From Flavobacterium hydrophilum (GTDB taxonomy: Bacteria; Bacteroidota; Bacteroidia; Flavobacteriales; Flavobacteriaceae): a stretch of DNA of 64,000 nt. Positions 8,784 to 17,323 of the stretch are shown in pieces. The position numbers were made by a program, and so were the translations under genes. Location of the stretch: NCBI RefSeq assembly GCF_003202405.1, contig NZ_QJHL01000002.1, forward strand, positions 186,001 through 250,000, given 5' to 3'. The notes below the pieces were generated by a model. It ran no database searches and was not told the DNA's origin. It saw only the letters and a program-made list of their open reading frames with translations. Position 1 is the first letter of the stretch, and the number at the start of each line of letters is the position of its first letter.

Positions 8784-9899
8784 ATGCAAACAAACATATT
8801 AAAAAATCTGGCACTTTCAGCCGTTGTTTTGTTAAGTATCACTTCCTGTACAGATAAAAAAGCAGAAAAAGAGCTGTCTAAAGAACAAGTGACTACTACA
8901 AAAACAACCTTAACGAACAAACCTATTGTATTGCAAAGAGCAGATCCTTTTATCTACAAGCATACAGATGGATATTACTATTTTACAGGATCGGTACCAA
9001 CCTACGACGCTATAGAGTTAAGACGAGCAAAGTCTATTGATGAACTTCAAAAAGCTGAAACTTTCAGAGTATGGGAAAAACATAAAAGCGGCCCCATGAG
9101 CCGTCATGTCTGGGCTCCGGAACTTCATTATTTAGATGGAAAATGGTACGTATATTTTGCAGCAAGCCAAGAAGACGATATTTGGAAATTAAGACCTTAT
9201 GTTTTGGAGTGTACAGGTCAGGATCCTTTACATGACAAGTGGATTGAACTTGGGCAAATGCAGGCAGCTGACGCAGATCCAAAAAGCTTTACCGATTTTT
9301 CTCTGGACGGAACTGTATTTGAGCATAAAAATAAACGCTATTTCTGTTGGGCAGAAAAAACCGGCGGGCAGTTCGCAGCTTCTAATTTGTATTTAGCCGA
9401 AATGGAATCACCCGTAAAACTAAAAACAGTTCAATTCATGTTAACGACTCCGGATTATGATTGGGAACGCATAGGTTTTTGGGTAAATGAAGGTCCTGCA
9501 GTTATTAAAAACAAAGGGAAAATTTACATTACTTTTTCGGCAAGTGCTACTGGTGCCTGTTACAGTATGGGAATGATGGAAGCAGATGAAAATGCTGATT
9601 TACTAGATAGAAATTCCTGGAAAAAATCCAGATATCCGGTATTAAAAACCAATGAAGCAAAACATGTTTATGGGCCAGGTCATAACTCCTTCACAGTAGA
9701 TGAAAACGGAGAACCATTAGTAATTTATCATGCAAGGGATTACGAAAAAGCTGTTGGTGATCCAAAAGTTGTGCCTGCGACAGATAAAAGACCGTTGAAA
9801 GAAATTATTGCAGATCCGTTATATGATCCTAATCGTCATGCGAGAATGATGAAATTAAAATTTGATAAAAATGGTACACCAATATTCGAATTTAACTAA
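8784..9899 (+). CDS. GH43 lipoprotein, probable exo-1,5-alpha-L-arabinofuranosidase
   Basis: A 371-residue GH43 lipoprotein. I start it at the ATG at 8784 because it gives a proper leader (MQTNILKNLALSAVVLLSIT) with lipobox ITSC (Cys22); an upstream in-frame ATG at 8736 adds a charged leader. Catalytic candidates are Asp54 (RADPFIY), Asp175 (SLDGTVF) and Glu236 (NEGPAV). The string GSVPTYDAIELRRAKSI near residue 68 is typical of the subfamily containing exo-arabinofuranosidases that release single arabinose units from arabinan ends. Last hydrolase gene before the sugar-metabolism genes. Confidence 0.86.
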   Translation: MQTNILKNLALSAVVLLSITSCTDKKAEKELSKEQVTTTKTTLTNKPIVLQRADPFIYKHTDGYYYFTGSVPTYDAIELRRAKSIDELQKAETFRVWEKHKSGPMSRHVWAPELHYLDGKWYVYFAASQEDDIWKLRPYVLECTGQDPLHDKWIELGQMQAADADPKSFTDFSLDGTVFEHKNKRYFCWAEKTGGQFAASNLYLAEMESPVKLKTVQFMLTTPDYDWERIGFWVNEGPAVIKNKGKIYITFSASATGACYSMGMMEADENADLLDRNSWKKSRYPVLKTNEAKHVYGPGHNSFTVDENGEPLVIYHARDYEKAVGDPKVVPATDKRPLKEIIADPLYDPNRHARMMKLKFDKNGTPIFEFN

Positions 9900-10033
9900 A
9901 AACTCCGAATAGGAATGTTGAGGAATCTTTGGCAGCGCCAACCAAAAGTAGCCCTAAAGAAAGTGAGTTTAAGCTGAAAGGAAACCAAATTCAATACAAT
10001 TTCCGGCATACTCAGCTACTGTTCTTAAAATAA
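9896..10033 (+). pseudogene. 3' relic of an arabinofuranosidase-like gene (about 45 codons)
   Basis: Reading the frame that starts inside the previous stop region gives TPNRNVEESLAAPTKSSP, then KESEFKLKGNQIQYNF, and RHTQLLFLK before TAA at 10031-10033. This resembles the C-terminal beta-sandwich end of GH51 enzymes: the intact GH51 here ends NSFDTPNKIVPTVF, then KKGKLEITIPPYSVVVLEGK. There is no start codon and no upstream homologous sequence, so it looks like the tail of a deleted arabinofuranosidase gene. GH51 origin is an inference from pattern similarity. Confidence 0.5.
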
Positions 10034-10153
10034 AGATGAAATAATCGCAACAGAATAAATGTATAATTAACGTTTGTTTTTTGTTTTTAGCTTAAATCAT
10101 TGTTTTGATGCATTATCTGTAAAAAACAATAAGCTTATTTTTATTAAGTGTTT

Positions 10154-10187
10154 TTTGTACACTTATAAATTAATTATATTATATTTG
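10154..10187 (+). promoter_or_regulatory. Predicted sigma-A-type promoter of the araB operon
   Basis: TTTG (10154-10157) and TATATTTG (10180-10187) match the Bacteroidota -33 and TAnnTTTG -7 elements with 22 bp between them. A 12-bp palindrome AATAAGCTTATT (10128-10139) just upstream is a candidate operator. Transcription would start near 10193, which favours the araB ATG at 10210 over the one at 10198. Confidence 0.6.
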
Positions 10188-10209
10188 TCTCATTAAAATG
10201 ATTTCGAAG

Positions 10210-11901
10210 ATGAAAAATTACGTTATAGGATTAGATTACGGAACAGATTCTGTTCGTGCGGTGCTGATAGATACTGAAAATGGGCAGGAATTGGCATCTA
10301 ATGTTTCTCATTACAAAAGATGGAAGATTAAGCAATATTGTGATGCATCGATCAATCAGTTTCGCCAGCATCCTCTGGATCATATTGAAGGACTGGAAAT
10401 TACGATTCAGACAGTTGTAAAAGAAAGCGGTGTCGATTCATCTTTGATAAAAGGAATCTGTATTGATACTACAGGATCTTCTCCGGTGCCGGTTACAAAA
10501 GACGGAACTCCATTGGCTTTGACAAAAGGTTTTGAAGAAAACCCAAATGCAATGATGGTGTTGTGGAAAGATCATACGGCTATCAGTGAAGCAAACGAAA
10601 TCAACGAACTGGCCGTAAGTTGGGGAGGAGAAGACGTAACAAAATATGTAGGCGGAATTTATTCATCAGAATGGTTTTGGGCAAAAATCCTGCATATTGC
10701 AAGAGAAGATGAAGCCGTTCGAAATGCAGCGCACACCTGGATGGAACACTGCGATTTAATGACGTATTTGTTAATTGAAGACAAAGATTTAAAAACTTTC
10801 AAAAGAAGCCGTTGTGCAGCTGGTCACAAAGCCATGTGGCACGAAGACTGGAACGGATTGCCGCCAGCTGAATTCTTAGAAAAATTACATCCGTATTTAG
10901 CACAGCTTCGCGGAAATTTATACGATGAAACCTATACATCTGATTTAGTTGCCGGAAAATTAAGCAAAGAATGGGCAGACCGCTTAGGACTTTCTACAGA
11001 TACCGTTGTAGCTGTTGGAACTTTCGACGCACACTCAGGAGCGGTAGGAGCTAAAATTGGCGAAAATACTTTGGTTCGCGTAATGGGAACTTCAACCTGT
11101 GATATTTTGGTTGGTTCTTATGAAGAAGTAGGGACTAAAACCGTTCGCGGAATCTGCGGACAGGTTGACGGATCTGTGATTCCAGGATTTGTTGGTCTTG
11201 AAGCAGGACAATCTGCTTTTGGAGATTTACTGGCCTGGTACAAAGAATTACTGATGTGGCCAACAGAACAATTATTAGGTGCTTCAACTCTTTTAAATGA
11301 CGCTCAAAAAGAACAGTTAAGAGAAGAATTCAGCGATAAATTAATCGTAGAATTGACGAAAGAAGCTGAAAAGATTCCGTTGTCTGAAAGTGTACCAACC
11401 GCTTTAGACTGGATCAACGGACGCAGAACTCCGGATGCTAATCAGGAAGTAAAAAGCGCCATTTCAAACTTATCTTTAGGATCAAAAGCGCCTCATATTT
11501 TTAAAGCTTTAGTAAACGCAATCTGTTTTGGATCTAAAAAGATTGTGGATCGTTTTGAAGAAGAAGGTGTAAAAATTGACAGCGTTATCGGTATTGGTGG
11601 TGTTGCCAGAAAATCGCCTTTTATCATGCAGACTTTGGCAAACGTTTTAAACAAGCCAATTAAAGTAGCCTTGTCAGATCAGGCTCCGGCTTTGGGAGCT
11701 GCAATTTATGCCGCAGTAGCTTCCGGAATTTATCCAAATGTAATCGAAGCCAGTCAAAAAATGGGAAGTCCTTTTGAAAGCGAATACACGCCACAACTTG
11801 ACAAAGTTGCTGCTTACAACAAATTACTTTTAGCATACGACCAATTAAGCAGTTATGCCGATCCATCTATTAAAATTACAGAAAATGAGCTCTCTTTATA
11901 A
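10210..11901 (+). CDS. araB: L-ribulokinase
   Basis: FGGY-family carbohydrate kinase of about 563 residues that phosphorylates L-ribulose to L-ribulose 5-phosphate. The N-terminal phosphate-binding motif GLDYGTDSVRAVLID, the FDAHSGAVGA block and the C-terminal GIGGVARKSPFIMQ adenosine motif are clear, and the long C-terminal region is typical of AraB rather than xylulokinase. The start at 10210 (MKNYVIGLDYG) is chosen because the predicted transcription start lies only a few bases before the alternative ATG at 10198. It overlaps araD by 17 bp, implying translational coupling. Confidence 0.95.
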   Translation: MKNYVIGLDYGTDSVRAVLIDTENGQELASNVSHYKRWKIKQYCDASINQFRQHPLDHIEGLEITIQTVVKESGVDSSLIKGICIDTTGSSPVPVTKDGTPLALTKGFEENPNAMMVLWKDHTAISEANEINELAVSWGGEDVTKYVGGIYSSEWFWAKILHIAREDEAVRNAAHTWMEHCDLMTYLLIEDKDLKTFKRSRCAAGHKAMWHEDWNGLPPAEFLEKLHPYLAQLRGNLYDETYTSDLVAGKLSKEWADRLGLSTDTVVAVGTFDAHSGAVGAKIGENTLVRVMGTSTCDILVGSYEEVGTKTVRGICGQVDGSVIPGFVGLEAGQSAFGDLLAWYKELLMWPTEQLLGASTLLNDAQKEQLREEFSDKLIVELTKEAEKIPLSESVPTALDWINGRRTPDANQEVKSAISNLSLGSKAPHIFKALVNAICFGSKKIVDRFEEEGVKIDSVIGIGGVARKSPFIMQTLANVLNKPIKVALSDQAPALGAAIYAAVASGIYPNVIEASQKMGSPFESEYTPQLDKVAAYNKLLLAYDQLSSYADPSIKITENELSL

Positions 11902-12586
11902 AGATTTAAAACAAGAATGTTACGAAGCCAACATGCAGTTAAATGCATTGAATCTGGTGGTTTACACTTTTGGAAATGTAAGTGCTGTGGACAGAAAAAA
12001 TGGTGTTTTTGCCATTAAGCCAAGTGGTGTGCCTTACGAAGATTTAAAACCGGAAGATATCGTGATTGTTGATTTTGACAATAACATTATTGAAGGAACC
12101 ATGCGTCCGTCATCAGACACCAAAACGCATGCGTATTTATACAAAAACTGGCCAAATATTGGAGGGGTGGCTCATACACATGCTACATATTCAGTTGCCT
12201 GGGCACAATCGCAGCAGGATATTCCAATTTTCGGGACAACACACGCAGATCACTTAACTGCTGATATTCCGTGCGCGCCGCCAATGGCAGATTCTTTAAT
12301 TGAAGGAAACTATGAACACAATACCGGAATTCAGATTTTGGATTGTTTCAAAGAAAAAAATCTTTCATATGAAGAAGTAGAAATGGTCTTAATCGGAAAT
12401 CACGGTCCGTTTGCCTGGGGAAAAAATGCAGCAAAAGCGGTTTACAATAGTAAAGTTTTGGAAGTAGTAGCCGAAATGGCCTACCTGACTTTACAAATAA
12501 ACCCGAATGCACCACGATTAAAAGATTCATTGATAAAGAAACATTACAACCGTAAACACGGAAAAGATTCGTATTACGGACAGTAA
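11885..12586 (+). CDS. araD: L-ribulose-5-phosphate 4-epimerase
   Basis: A 233-residue class II aldolase/epimerase converting L-ribulose 5-phosphate to D-xylulose 5-phosphate. The zinc ligands His97 and His99 (VAHTHATY) and His173 (GNHGPF) fall almost exactly where the E. coli enzyme has them. Substrate-binding blocks GNVSAVDR (30-37) and PSSDTKTHAYLY (75-86) are present. The start at 11885 (MSSLYKDLKQ) lies inside the end of araB, overlapping it by 17 bp in another frame; the earlier in-frame ATG at 11855 would add an unneeded 10 residues deep inside araB. Confidence 0.95.
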   Translation: MSSLYKDLKQECYEANMQLNALNLVVYTFGNVSAVDRKNGVFAIKPSGVPYEDLKPEDIVIVDFDNNIIEGTMRPSSDTKTHAYLYKNWPNIGGVAHTHATYSVAWAQSQQDIPIFGTTHADHLTADIPCAPPMADSLIEGNYEHNTGIQILDCFKEKNLSYEEVEMVLIGNHGPFAWGKNAAKAVYNSKVLEVVAEMAYLTLQINPNAPRLKDSLIKKHYNRKHGKDSYYGQ

Positions 12587-12589
12587 AAA

Positions 12590-12732
12590 AATTTAGTTTC
12601 AGGTTTCATGTTTTTTTAGTTTCAAGTTTTTGGAACGTAACTTGAAACCTGAAACAGACAGAACAAAAATAATAAACATAACAATTCAAGTTTTAAGGCT
12701 AAGCAAACGTGAAACCTGAAACGTGAAACAAA
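12590..12732. repeat. Intergenic palindromic word repeat (GTTTCAR family) between araD and araA
   Basis: The gap is filled by GTTTCAGGTTTCATG and GTTTCAAG words on the left and their complements (AACTTGAAACCTGAAAC, GTGAAACCTGAAACGTGAAAC) on the right, so it can fold into long alternative hairpins. The same words make up the gap at 26,988-27,090. It is inside an evident operon. Confidence 0.65.
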
Positions 12733-12746
12733 ATTAAACAAAAACA

Positions 12747-14255
12747 ATGATTGATATCTCTCAAAAAGAAGTATGGTTTGTAGTAGGAAGCCAGGAATTA
12801 TATGGTGAAGAAACACTAAGAAAAGTAGCAGAACATTCTCAGATAATTGCAAAAGGGTTAGGAGAATCGTCTCAAATTCCTGTAAAAGTAGTTTATAAGG
12901 ATGTGGTAAAATCTCCGGCTCAGATTTTAGATGTATGTTTGGCAGCAAACACTACTAAAAACTGTATCGGACTTATCACCTGGATGCATACTTTCTCACC
13001 TGCAAAAATGTGGATTGGCGGATTAAGCATCTTGAAAAAACCATTATGCCACTTGCATACCCAATACAATGCTGAAATTCCGTGGGGATCTATCGACATG
13101 GATTTCATGAATCTTAATCAATCAGCTCACGGAGATCGTGAATTTGGTTTCATCATGTCCAGAATGCGTAAAAAACGCAAAGTGGTTGTAGGACACTGGG
13201 AAGACGAAAGAGTTCAGAAAAAATTAGGTATTTGGACAAGAGTAGCTTTAGGATGGGATGAACTTCAAAACCTTAAAGTAGCCCGTATTGGAGACAATAT
13301 GCGTGAAGTTGCCGTTACTGAAGGTGATAAAGTTGAAGCTCAAATTCGTTTCGGAATGTCGGTTAACGGTTTTGATTCTTCAGATGTTACGAAACATATC
13401 GAGAAAGTTACAGATGCACAATTAAAAGATTTGTTGGCAGTTTATGCCTCTTCTTATAACTTAACGGATTCTTTAAAAGAAGGCGGAGCGCAAAGAAGTT
13501 CATTAGTAGAAGCAGCAAAAATCGAATTAGGTTTAAGAGCTTTCCTTGAAGAAGGAGGATTTGGAGCTTTTACAGATACATTTGAAAATTTGGGAGCATG
13601 GAAACAATTACCAGGAATTGCAACTCAAAGATTAATGGCTGATGGTTATGGTTTTGGTGGAGAAGGTGACTGGAAAACGGCTGCAATGGTAAGAGCATTA
13701 AAAGTAATGAACGTTGGTCTTGAAGGCGGAACTTCTTTCATGGAAGATTACACCTACCATTTCACACCACAAAAATCATACGTTTTAGGATCGCACATGT
13801 TGGAAATCTGTCCATCTATTGCTGACGGAAAAGCTTCTTGTGAAGTACATCCTTTAGGAATTGGAGGAAAAGAAGATCCGGCCCGTTTAGTATTTAATTC
13901 ACCTGCAGGAGAAGCAATCAACGTTTCATTAGTAGATATGGGGAACCGTTTCCGTTTAATTGTAAACGAAGTAGTAGCTGTAAAACCAATGGCTGAATTA
14001 CCAAAATTACCGGTTGCAAGAGTTTTATGGGATTGTAAACCAAACCTTGATATTGCTGCTACAGCGTGGATTTTGGCAGGCGGAGCACACCACACTGTGT
14101 ACAGCCAGTCGGTAACAACGGAATTCATGGAAGATTTTGCAGATATCGCCGGAATCGAATTATTAGTGATTGATGAAAAAACTACAATTAGAGATTTCAA
14201 AGATAAATTGAATGCCAACGAAGCGTATTACCATACGTTTCAACACGGATTGTAA
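12747..14255 (+). CDS. araA: L-arabinose isomerase
   Basis: A 502-residue Mn-dependent isomerase that interconverts L-arabinose and L-ribulose, the first cytosolic step. Recognisable family blocks are [13 protein letters not shown] (residues 8-20), [16 protein letters not shown] (near 78), [20 protein letters not shown] (near 103), [14 protein letters not shown] (near 325), [12 protein letters not shown] (near 351) and the late [11 protein letters not shown] metal-binding His block (near 446). The length is normal. It follows araBD in the same direction across a 160-bp repeat-filled gap and precedes galM. Confidence 0.97.
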   Translation: MIDISQKEVWFVVGSQELYGEETLRKVAEHSQIIAKGLGESSQIPVKVVYKDVVKSPAQILDVCLAANTTKNCIGLITWMHTFSPAKMWIGGLSILKKPLCHLHTQYNAEIPWGSIDMDFMNLNQSAHGDREFGFIMSRMRKKRKVVVGHWEDERVQKKLGIWTRVALGWDELQNLKVARIGDNMREVAVTEGDKVEAQIRFGMSVNGFDSSDVTKHIEKVTDAQLKDLLAVYASSYNLTDSLKEGGAQRSSLVEAAKIELGLRAFLEEGGFGAFTDTFENLGAWKQLPGIATQRLMADGYGFGGEGDWKTAAMVRALKVMNVGLEGGTSFMEDYTYHFTPQKSYVLGSHMLEICPSIADGKASCEVHPLGIGGKEDPARLVFNSPAGEAINVSLVDMGNRFRLIVNEVVAVKPMAELPKLPVARVLWDCKPNLDIAATAWILAGGAHHTVYSQSVTTEFMEDFADIAGIELLVIDEKTTIRDFKDKLNANEAYYHTFQHGL

Positions 14256-14257
14256 TA

Positions 14258-14388
14258 TATAAGTCAAAAGTCTAATGTCGTAAAGTCTAAAAGTACCAAT
14301 GTTAATGAATGAAACCTTGGTAAATTTTGTAACTTTCGACATTAGATTTTTGACTTTAAGACTTAGACTTTACAACTTTAAACCAAAA
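14258..14388. repeat. Intergenic palindromic word repeat (AGTCTAA/AGACTTT family) between araA and galM
   Basis: Left arm words AAGTCAAAAGTCTAATGTCG and AAAGTCTAAAAG are matched on the right by CGACATTAGA, TTTTTGACTTTAAGACTT and AGACTTTA. The arms can pair across a spacer of about 50 bp. A related unit fills 58,151-58,262. Confidence 0.6.
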
Positions 14389-14393
14389 AAATT

Positions 14394-15575
14394 ATGAATG
14401 TATTAAAACGTTGTGCTTTCGGAATTGGGATAATCGGTTTGGCAACACTTTCTGTTCAATGTAAAAGCGATAAAAAAATGGATGCAACCACTACTCAAGA
14501 AGCAAAAGATTCTGTAACAATTGTAAAATCGGATTACGGAACAACTCCAAAAGGAGAAAAAATTGAAAGCTACAAGCTGAAAAACCAAAACGGAATGGAA
14601 GTAGATATCATCACTTTTGGTGGTATTATCACGGATTTAAAAGTGCCAAACAAAGACGGTGTTTCTGAAAATGTAGTTACCGGATTTACTTCTCTGGAAC
14701 AATACATGAAACCAAACCCGTTTTTCGGAGCTTTGATCGGACGTTTCGGAAACCGAATTGCAAAAGGTAAATTTACATTAGACGGTAAAGAATATACATT
14801 AGCAATCAATAATGCTCCAAATGCTTTGCACGGAGGGCCTGAAGGTTTTTTTAGAGTAGTCTGGAAAGCAGAAGAAGCTAAATCAGGAGAAGCAGCAGTT
14901 TTGAAATTATCTTATTTAAGCAAAGATATGGAAGAAGGCTATCCTGGAAACTTAAAAGTTTTAGTGACGTACACGTTAACTAAAAACAACGAATTGGAAG
15001 TGCTTTACGAAGCAACTACAGATAAAAAGACCGTTGTAAACTTAACACAACACACGTATTTCAACCTATCAGGTGATTTCTCTAAAACGATTTTAGATCA
15101 TGAACTTACTTTGAATGCGGATAAAATTGTTCCGGTAGATGCTACTTTAATCCCGACTGGTGAATTGCAGGATGTTGCCAACACGCCATTCGATTTCAGA
15201 AAGCCAAAATTAATTGGAAAAGATATCGATGCTAAAGATGAACAATTAATAAGAGGAAAAGGGTATGACCACTGCTGGGTACTGAACAATCCTGAAAAAG
15301 GAAAAACAGTTATCGCAACAGCTTACCACCCTGCAAGCGGAAGAGTTTTAGAAGTTACCACAGATGAACCTGGAATTCAGTTTTACTCCGGAAACTTCCT
15401 TGACGGAACTTTACCAATGCGTAACGGCGGAACCTATGCGCACAGAACAGGTTTCTGTTTAGAAACACAACACTACCCGGATTCTCCAAACCAGAAAAAC
15501 TTCCCAACGACAGTTTTAAATCCGGGCGAAAATTATAAAACGAAAACAACCTTTAAGTTTTCTGTAAAAAAATAA
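14394..15575 (+). CDS. Aldose 1-epimerase (mutarotase), lipoprotein form
   Basis: A 393-residue GalM-type mutarotase that equilibrates the alpha and beta forms of free sugars, here presumably arabinose released outside the cytosol. Catalytic His146 (NALHGG), His220 (TQHTYFNL) and Glu357 (FCLETQHYPDSP) show exactly the 74- and 137-residue spacings of characterised GalM enzymes. Unlike classical cytosolic GalM it carries a lipoprotein leader with lipobox LSVQC (Cys23) followed by KSDKK. It ends the arabinose cluster and is followed by a strong terminator. Confidence 0.93.
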   Translation: MNVLKRCAFGIGIIGLATLSVQCKSDKKMDATTTQEAKDSVTIVKSDYGTTPKGEKIESYKLKNQNGMEVDIITFGGIITDLKVPNKDGVSENVVTGFTSLEQYMKPNPFFGALIGRFGNRIAKGKFTLDGKEYTLAINNAPNALHGGPEGFFRVVWKAEEAKSGEAAVLKLSYLSKDMEEGYPGNLKVLVTYTLTKNNELEVLYEATTDKKTVVNLTQHTYFNLSGDFSKTILDHELTLNADKIVPVDATLIPTGELQDVANTPFDFRKPKLIGKDIDAKDEQLIRGKGYDHCWVLNNPEKGKTVIATAYHPASGRVLEVTTDEPGIQFYSGNFLDGTLPMRNGGTYAHRTGFCLETQHYPDSPNQKNFPTTVLNPGENYKTKTTFKFSVKK

Positions 15576-15603
15576 GTTTAATCAGTTTTGTTAGTTCAAT
15601 TCA

Positions 15604-15640
15604 AAAACCTCGAAAGTTGTGATTTCGAGGTTTTTTTGTT
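15604..15640 (+). terminator. Intrinsic terminator of the arabinan/arabinose locus
   Basis: AAACCTCGAAA (15604-15614) pairs with TTTCGAGGTTT (15622-15632), followed by a run of T. A good bidirectional terminator. Confidence 0.85.
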
Positions 15641-15683
15641 ATTTTATTAACTTAGATGCTAAAATAAATTATTTTTAGAATTT

Positions 15684-15736
15684 CTCAAAGGGGCAAAGGT
15701 GTAGAAAATGAAAAACTTTGCAACTTGTACAAATTT
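15684..15736. repeat. Intergenic CAAAGG/CTTTGCAA word repeat
   Basis: CAAAGGGGCAAAGG is followed about 15 bp later by CTTTGCAACTTGTAC, giving an imperfect inverted repeat of the same word-based style as the other intergenic elements. The rest of the gap 15,641-15,852 is AT-rich and I see no gene in it. A TACATTTG element (15,853-15,860) could be a -7 box for the next gene, but no well-spaced -33 element is evident. Confidence 0.45.
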
Positions 15737-15914
15737 TATTGTATAATGACTGGGACATAATAGTTATAAATTCCAAAAAGTTATATTATTAAAATTGGAC
15801 AAAAGATGTGTTAATTTATATGTTTGATAGTGATTTTTTAAAGAAAACGTATTACATTTGCACCAACAAGTTATTCACAATCAAAACGATTTATTCACAT
15901 TTACATTCAGAAAG

Positions 15915-16091
15915 ATGAAAATTATTTCAAAATTCTCGAAAAAAACTAAAGTTCAATCAAGTGCAAGTAGCGCAGGTAAAGATATCAAGAGTATTGATTT
16001 TACATGCAATGTTGTTCATGTTGGACATGTTTTGACTATAAGTGATATTAATAAAAATAGATCAAGTAAGTATAACTATCTTTCTTTTTAA
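15915..16091 (+). CDS. Small basic protein of unknown function, first gene of an AT-rich two-gene cassette
   Basis: About 58 residues from the ATG at 15915, starting MKIISKFSKKTKVQSS; basic N-terminus, then a more hydrophobic CNVVHVGHVLTISDI stretch. I do not recognise the family. The frame is open upstream to a TTG at 15858, but that TTG overlaps a TAnnTTTG-like promoter box, so the internal ATG is preferred. It ends 17 bp before the next ORF in the same direction, and both are AT-rich and unlike the neighbouring genes in codon use. The pairing of a very small and a medium-size gene resembles toxin-antitoxin-like cassettes (inference only). Confidence 0.5.
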   Translation: MKIISKFSKKTKVQSSASSAGKDIKSIDFTCNVVHVGHVLTISDINKNRSSKYNYLSF

Positions 16092-16108
16092 TATCATTTA
16101 TATTTTAG

Positions 16109-16684
16109 ATGGCATTAAAAGGCTACCATTATACCTCTAAAGGTAGTGATTTTGATTCAAATAATACTCAACTAGAACGTTATACATTTAAGTCTGATAT
16201 AGTAAATCAACAGTATATTGTTGAAATACTTATTCTTGAGCATGATATATATGTGGCTCAATTTTATTTAAAAAATCATAGACTATCAGGTAAAAGATTT
16301 AACCTTCTTTTGGATAATCCAATAGAAAAAAATAATCGACATGTTTTATATGTTCTAAATACGATTACTAATATTTGTTTAGATATATATGCTAAAAATC
16401 CTAATGCATCTTTTGGATTTATGGGCGCTCCTACATCAAAAGAGTCAAATCCAAAGAAGAATAAAGCAAATATAAATCCCGATAGGACAATTAAAAATAC
16501 AAAAAGACATAGGGTCTATTCTCTATACGTTAAGCGATATTTTTCTCCTGAAAAATTTACACATATTGTTTTTAATGACTCAAGTTGTTATTTATTGAAG
16601 AATAATTCAAATTTGAAATTAGACGTATCACTTTCAAATGATTATCACAATGAGTTGATTAAGACTAAAATGTCTATTAATTAA
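16109..16684 (+). CDS. Uncharacterised protein, second gene of AT-rich cassette
   Basis: A 191-residue soluble protein I cannot assign firmly. The middle block VLNTITNICLDIYAKNP followed by ASFGFMGAPTSKES, a Lys/Asn-rich loop and HRVYSLYVKRYFSPEKF recalls the layout of the DUF6934-type Bacteroidota proteins (a VLATVA-type helix, a GSTxxRTxLY-type turn, then a C-terminal helix), but the residues differ. Many Asn, Lys and Ile codons and low GC suggest horizontal acquisition. There is no signal peptide or membrane segment. A toxin-antitoxin or defence role with the preceding small gene is a hypothesis only. Confidence 0.6.
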   Translation: MALKGYHYTSKGSDFDSNNTQLERYTFKSDIVNQQYIVEILILEHDIYVAQFYLKNHRLSGKRFNLLLDNPIEKNNRHVLYVLNTITNICLDIYAKNPNASFGFMGAPTSKESNPKKNKANINPDRTIKNTKRHRVYSLYVKRYFSPEKFTHIVFNDSSCYLLKNNSNLKLDVSLSNDYHNELIKTKMSIN

Positions 16685-16709
16685 AGAAGAATAGATAGTT
16701 GTTTTTTTG

Positions 16710-16811
16710 CAAACCAGAGGACTCGGATATACTAAAAACTTGTTAGTAAAACAGTGCGGATTTATAATCCTTGCCCGCAAAGTTGGTAGTGAAATAGTTT
16801 TTGTAAAATGA
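16710..16811 (+). pseudogene. C-terminal relic of an unidentified gene
   Basis: An open frame without a start reads QTRGLGYTKNLLVKQCGFII and then LARKVGSEIVFVK before TGA (16809-16811). It looks like the conserved end of an enzyme domain rather than random sequence, but I cannot name the family. It sits between the AT-rich cassette and the GNAT gene, as expected for debris left by insertion or deletion. Confidence 0.3.
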
Positions 16812-16862
16812 ATTGAAAGTATTGAAAAAGCAGAATCATTCTATAAGAAGCGAAACCAAATC

Positions 16863-17321
16863 ATGCAAATCAATATCCTGAAAGCACAAAAAAATGATTT
16901 AGTCACAATTCTTCAATTACAAAAAGATTGCTACCTCTCTGAAGCCGAAATTTATAATGATTATGAAATTCAGCCCTTAACACAAGATTTAGAATCATTA
17001 GAAAAGGAATTCGAAAATTCAATAATTTTGAAGAGTGTAATCAATGGAGAAATTGCAGGTTCAATTCGGGGTTATGAAGCAGAAGGAACCGCTTACATTG
17101 GTAAGCTGATTGTCAGAAGTGATCACCAAAACAAAGGAATCGGCAGAAAGCTCATGGTTGCAATAGAAACGAGTTTTAAAGACTGTAACCGATTTGAATT
17201 GTTTACCGGATTTAAGAGTGAAAAGAATCTTTATCTCTATAACAAAATTGGTTATAGTGAATTTAAACGAAAAATTATAGATGATAACTTGACACTTGTT
17301 TACTTAGAAAAGATAAAATAA
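16863..17321 (+). CDS. GNAT family N-acetyltransferase
   Basis: A 152-residue GCN5-related acetyltransferase, cytosolic, transferring an acetyl group from acetyl-CoA to an unknown amine. The acetyl-CoA-binding motif A is clear: LIVRSDHQNKGIGRKLMVAI (near residues 83-102), with the Q-x-x-G-x-G signature, and a late NLYLYNKIGYSEFKR segment matching motif B. It has normal length. It is separated from the OsmC gene by 2 bp, so the two are probably cotranscribed. Substrate unknown. Confidence 0.85.
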   Translation: MQINILKAQKNDLVTILQLQKDCYLSEAEIYNDYEIQPLTQDLESLEKEFENSIILKSVINGEIAGSIRGYEAEGTAYIGKLIVRSDHQNKGIGRKLMVAIETSFKDCNRFELFTGFKSEKNLYLYNKIGYSEFKRKIIDDNLTLVYLEKIK

Positions 17322-17323
17322 AA

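Noticed and set aside
10128..10139. AraR operator at the araB promoter
   Set aside because: The palindrome AATAAGCTTATT is only a candidate; without the regulator or further copies I do not name it.
12622..12948. 108-codon - strand ORF
   Set aside because: It is antisense to the start of araA and its repeat spacer and has a low-complexity Leu/Phe-rich product.
13754..14218. 154-codon - strand ORF
   Set aside because: It lies fully antisense to araA; araA is certain and the product has no recognisable features.
15858..15914. Upstream extension of the small AT-rich-cassette gene
   Set aside because: It would need a TTG start overlapping a TAnnTTTG promoter box; the ATG at 15915 is simpler.
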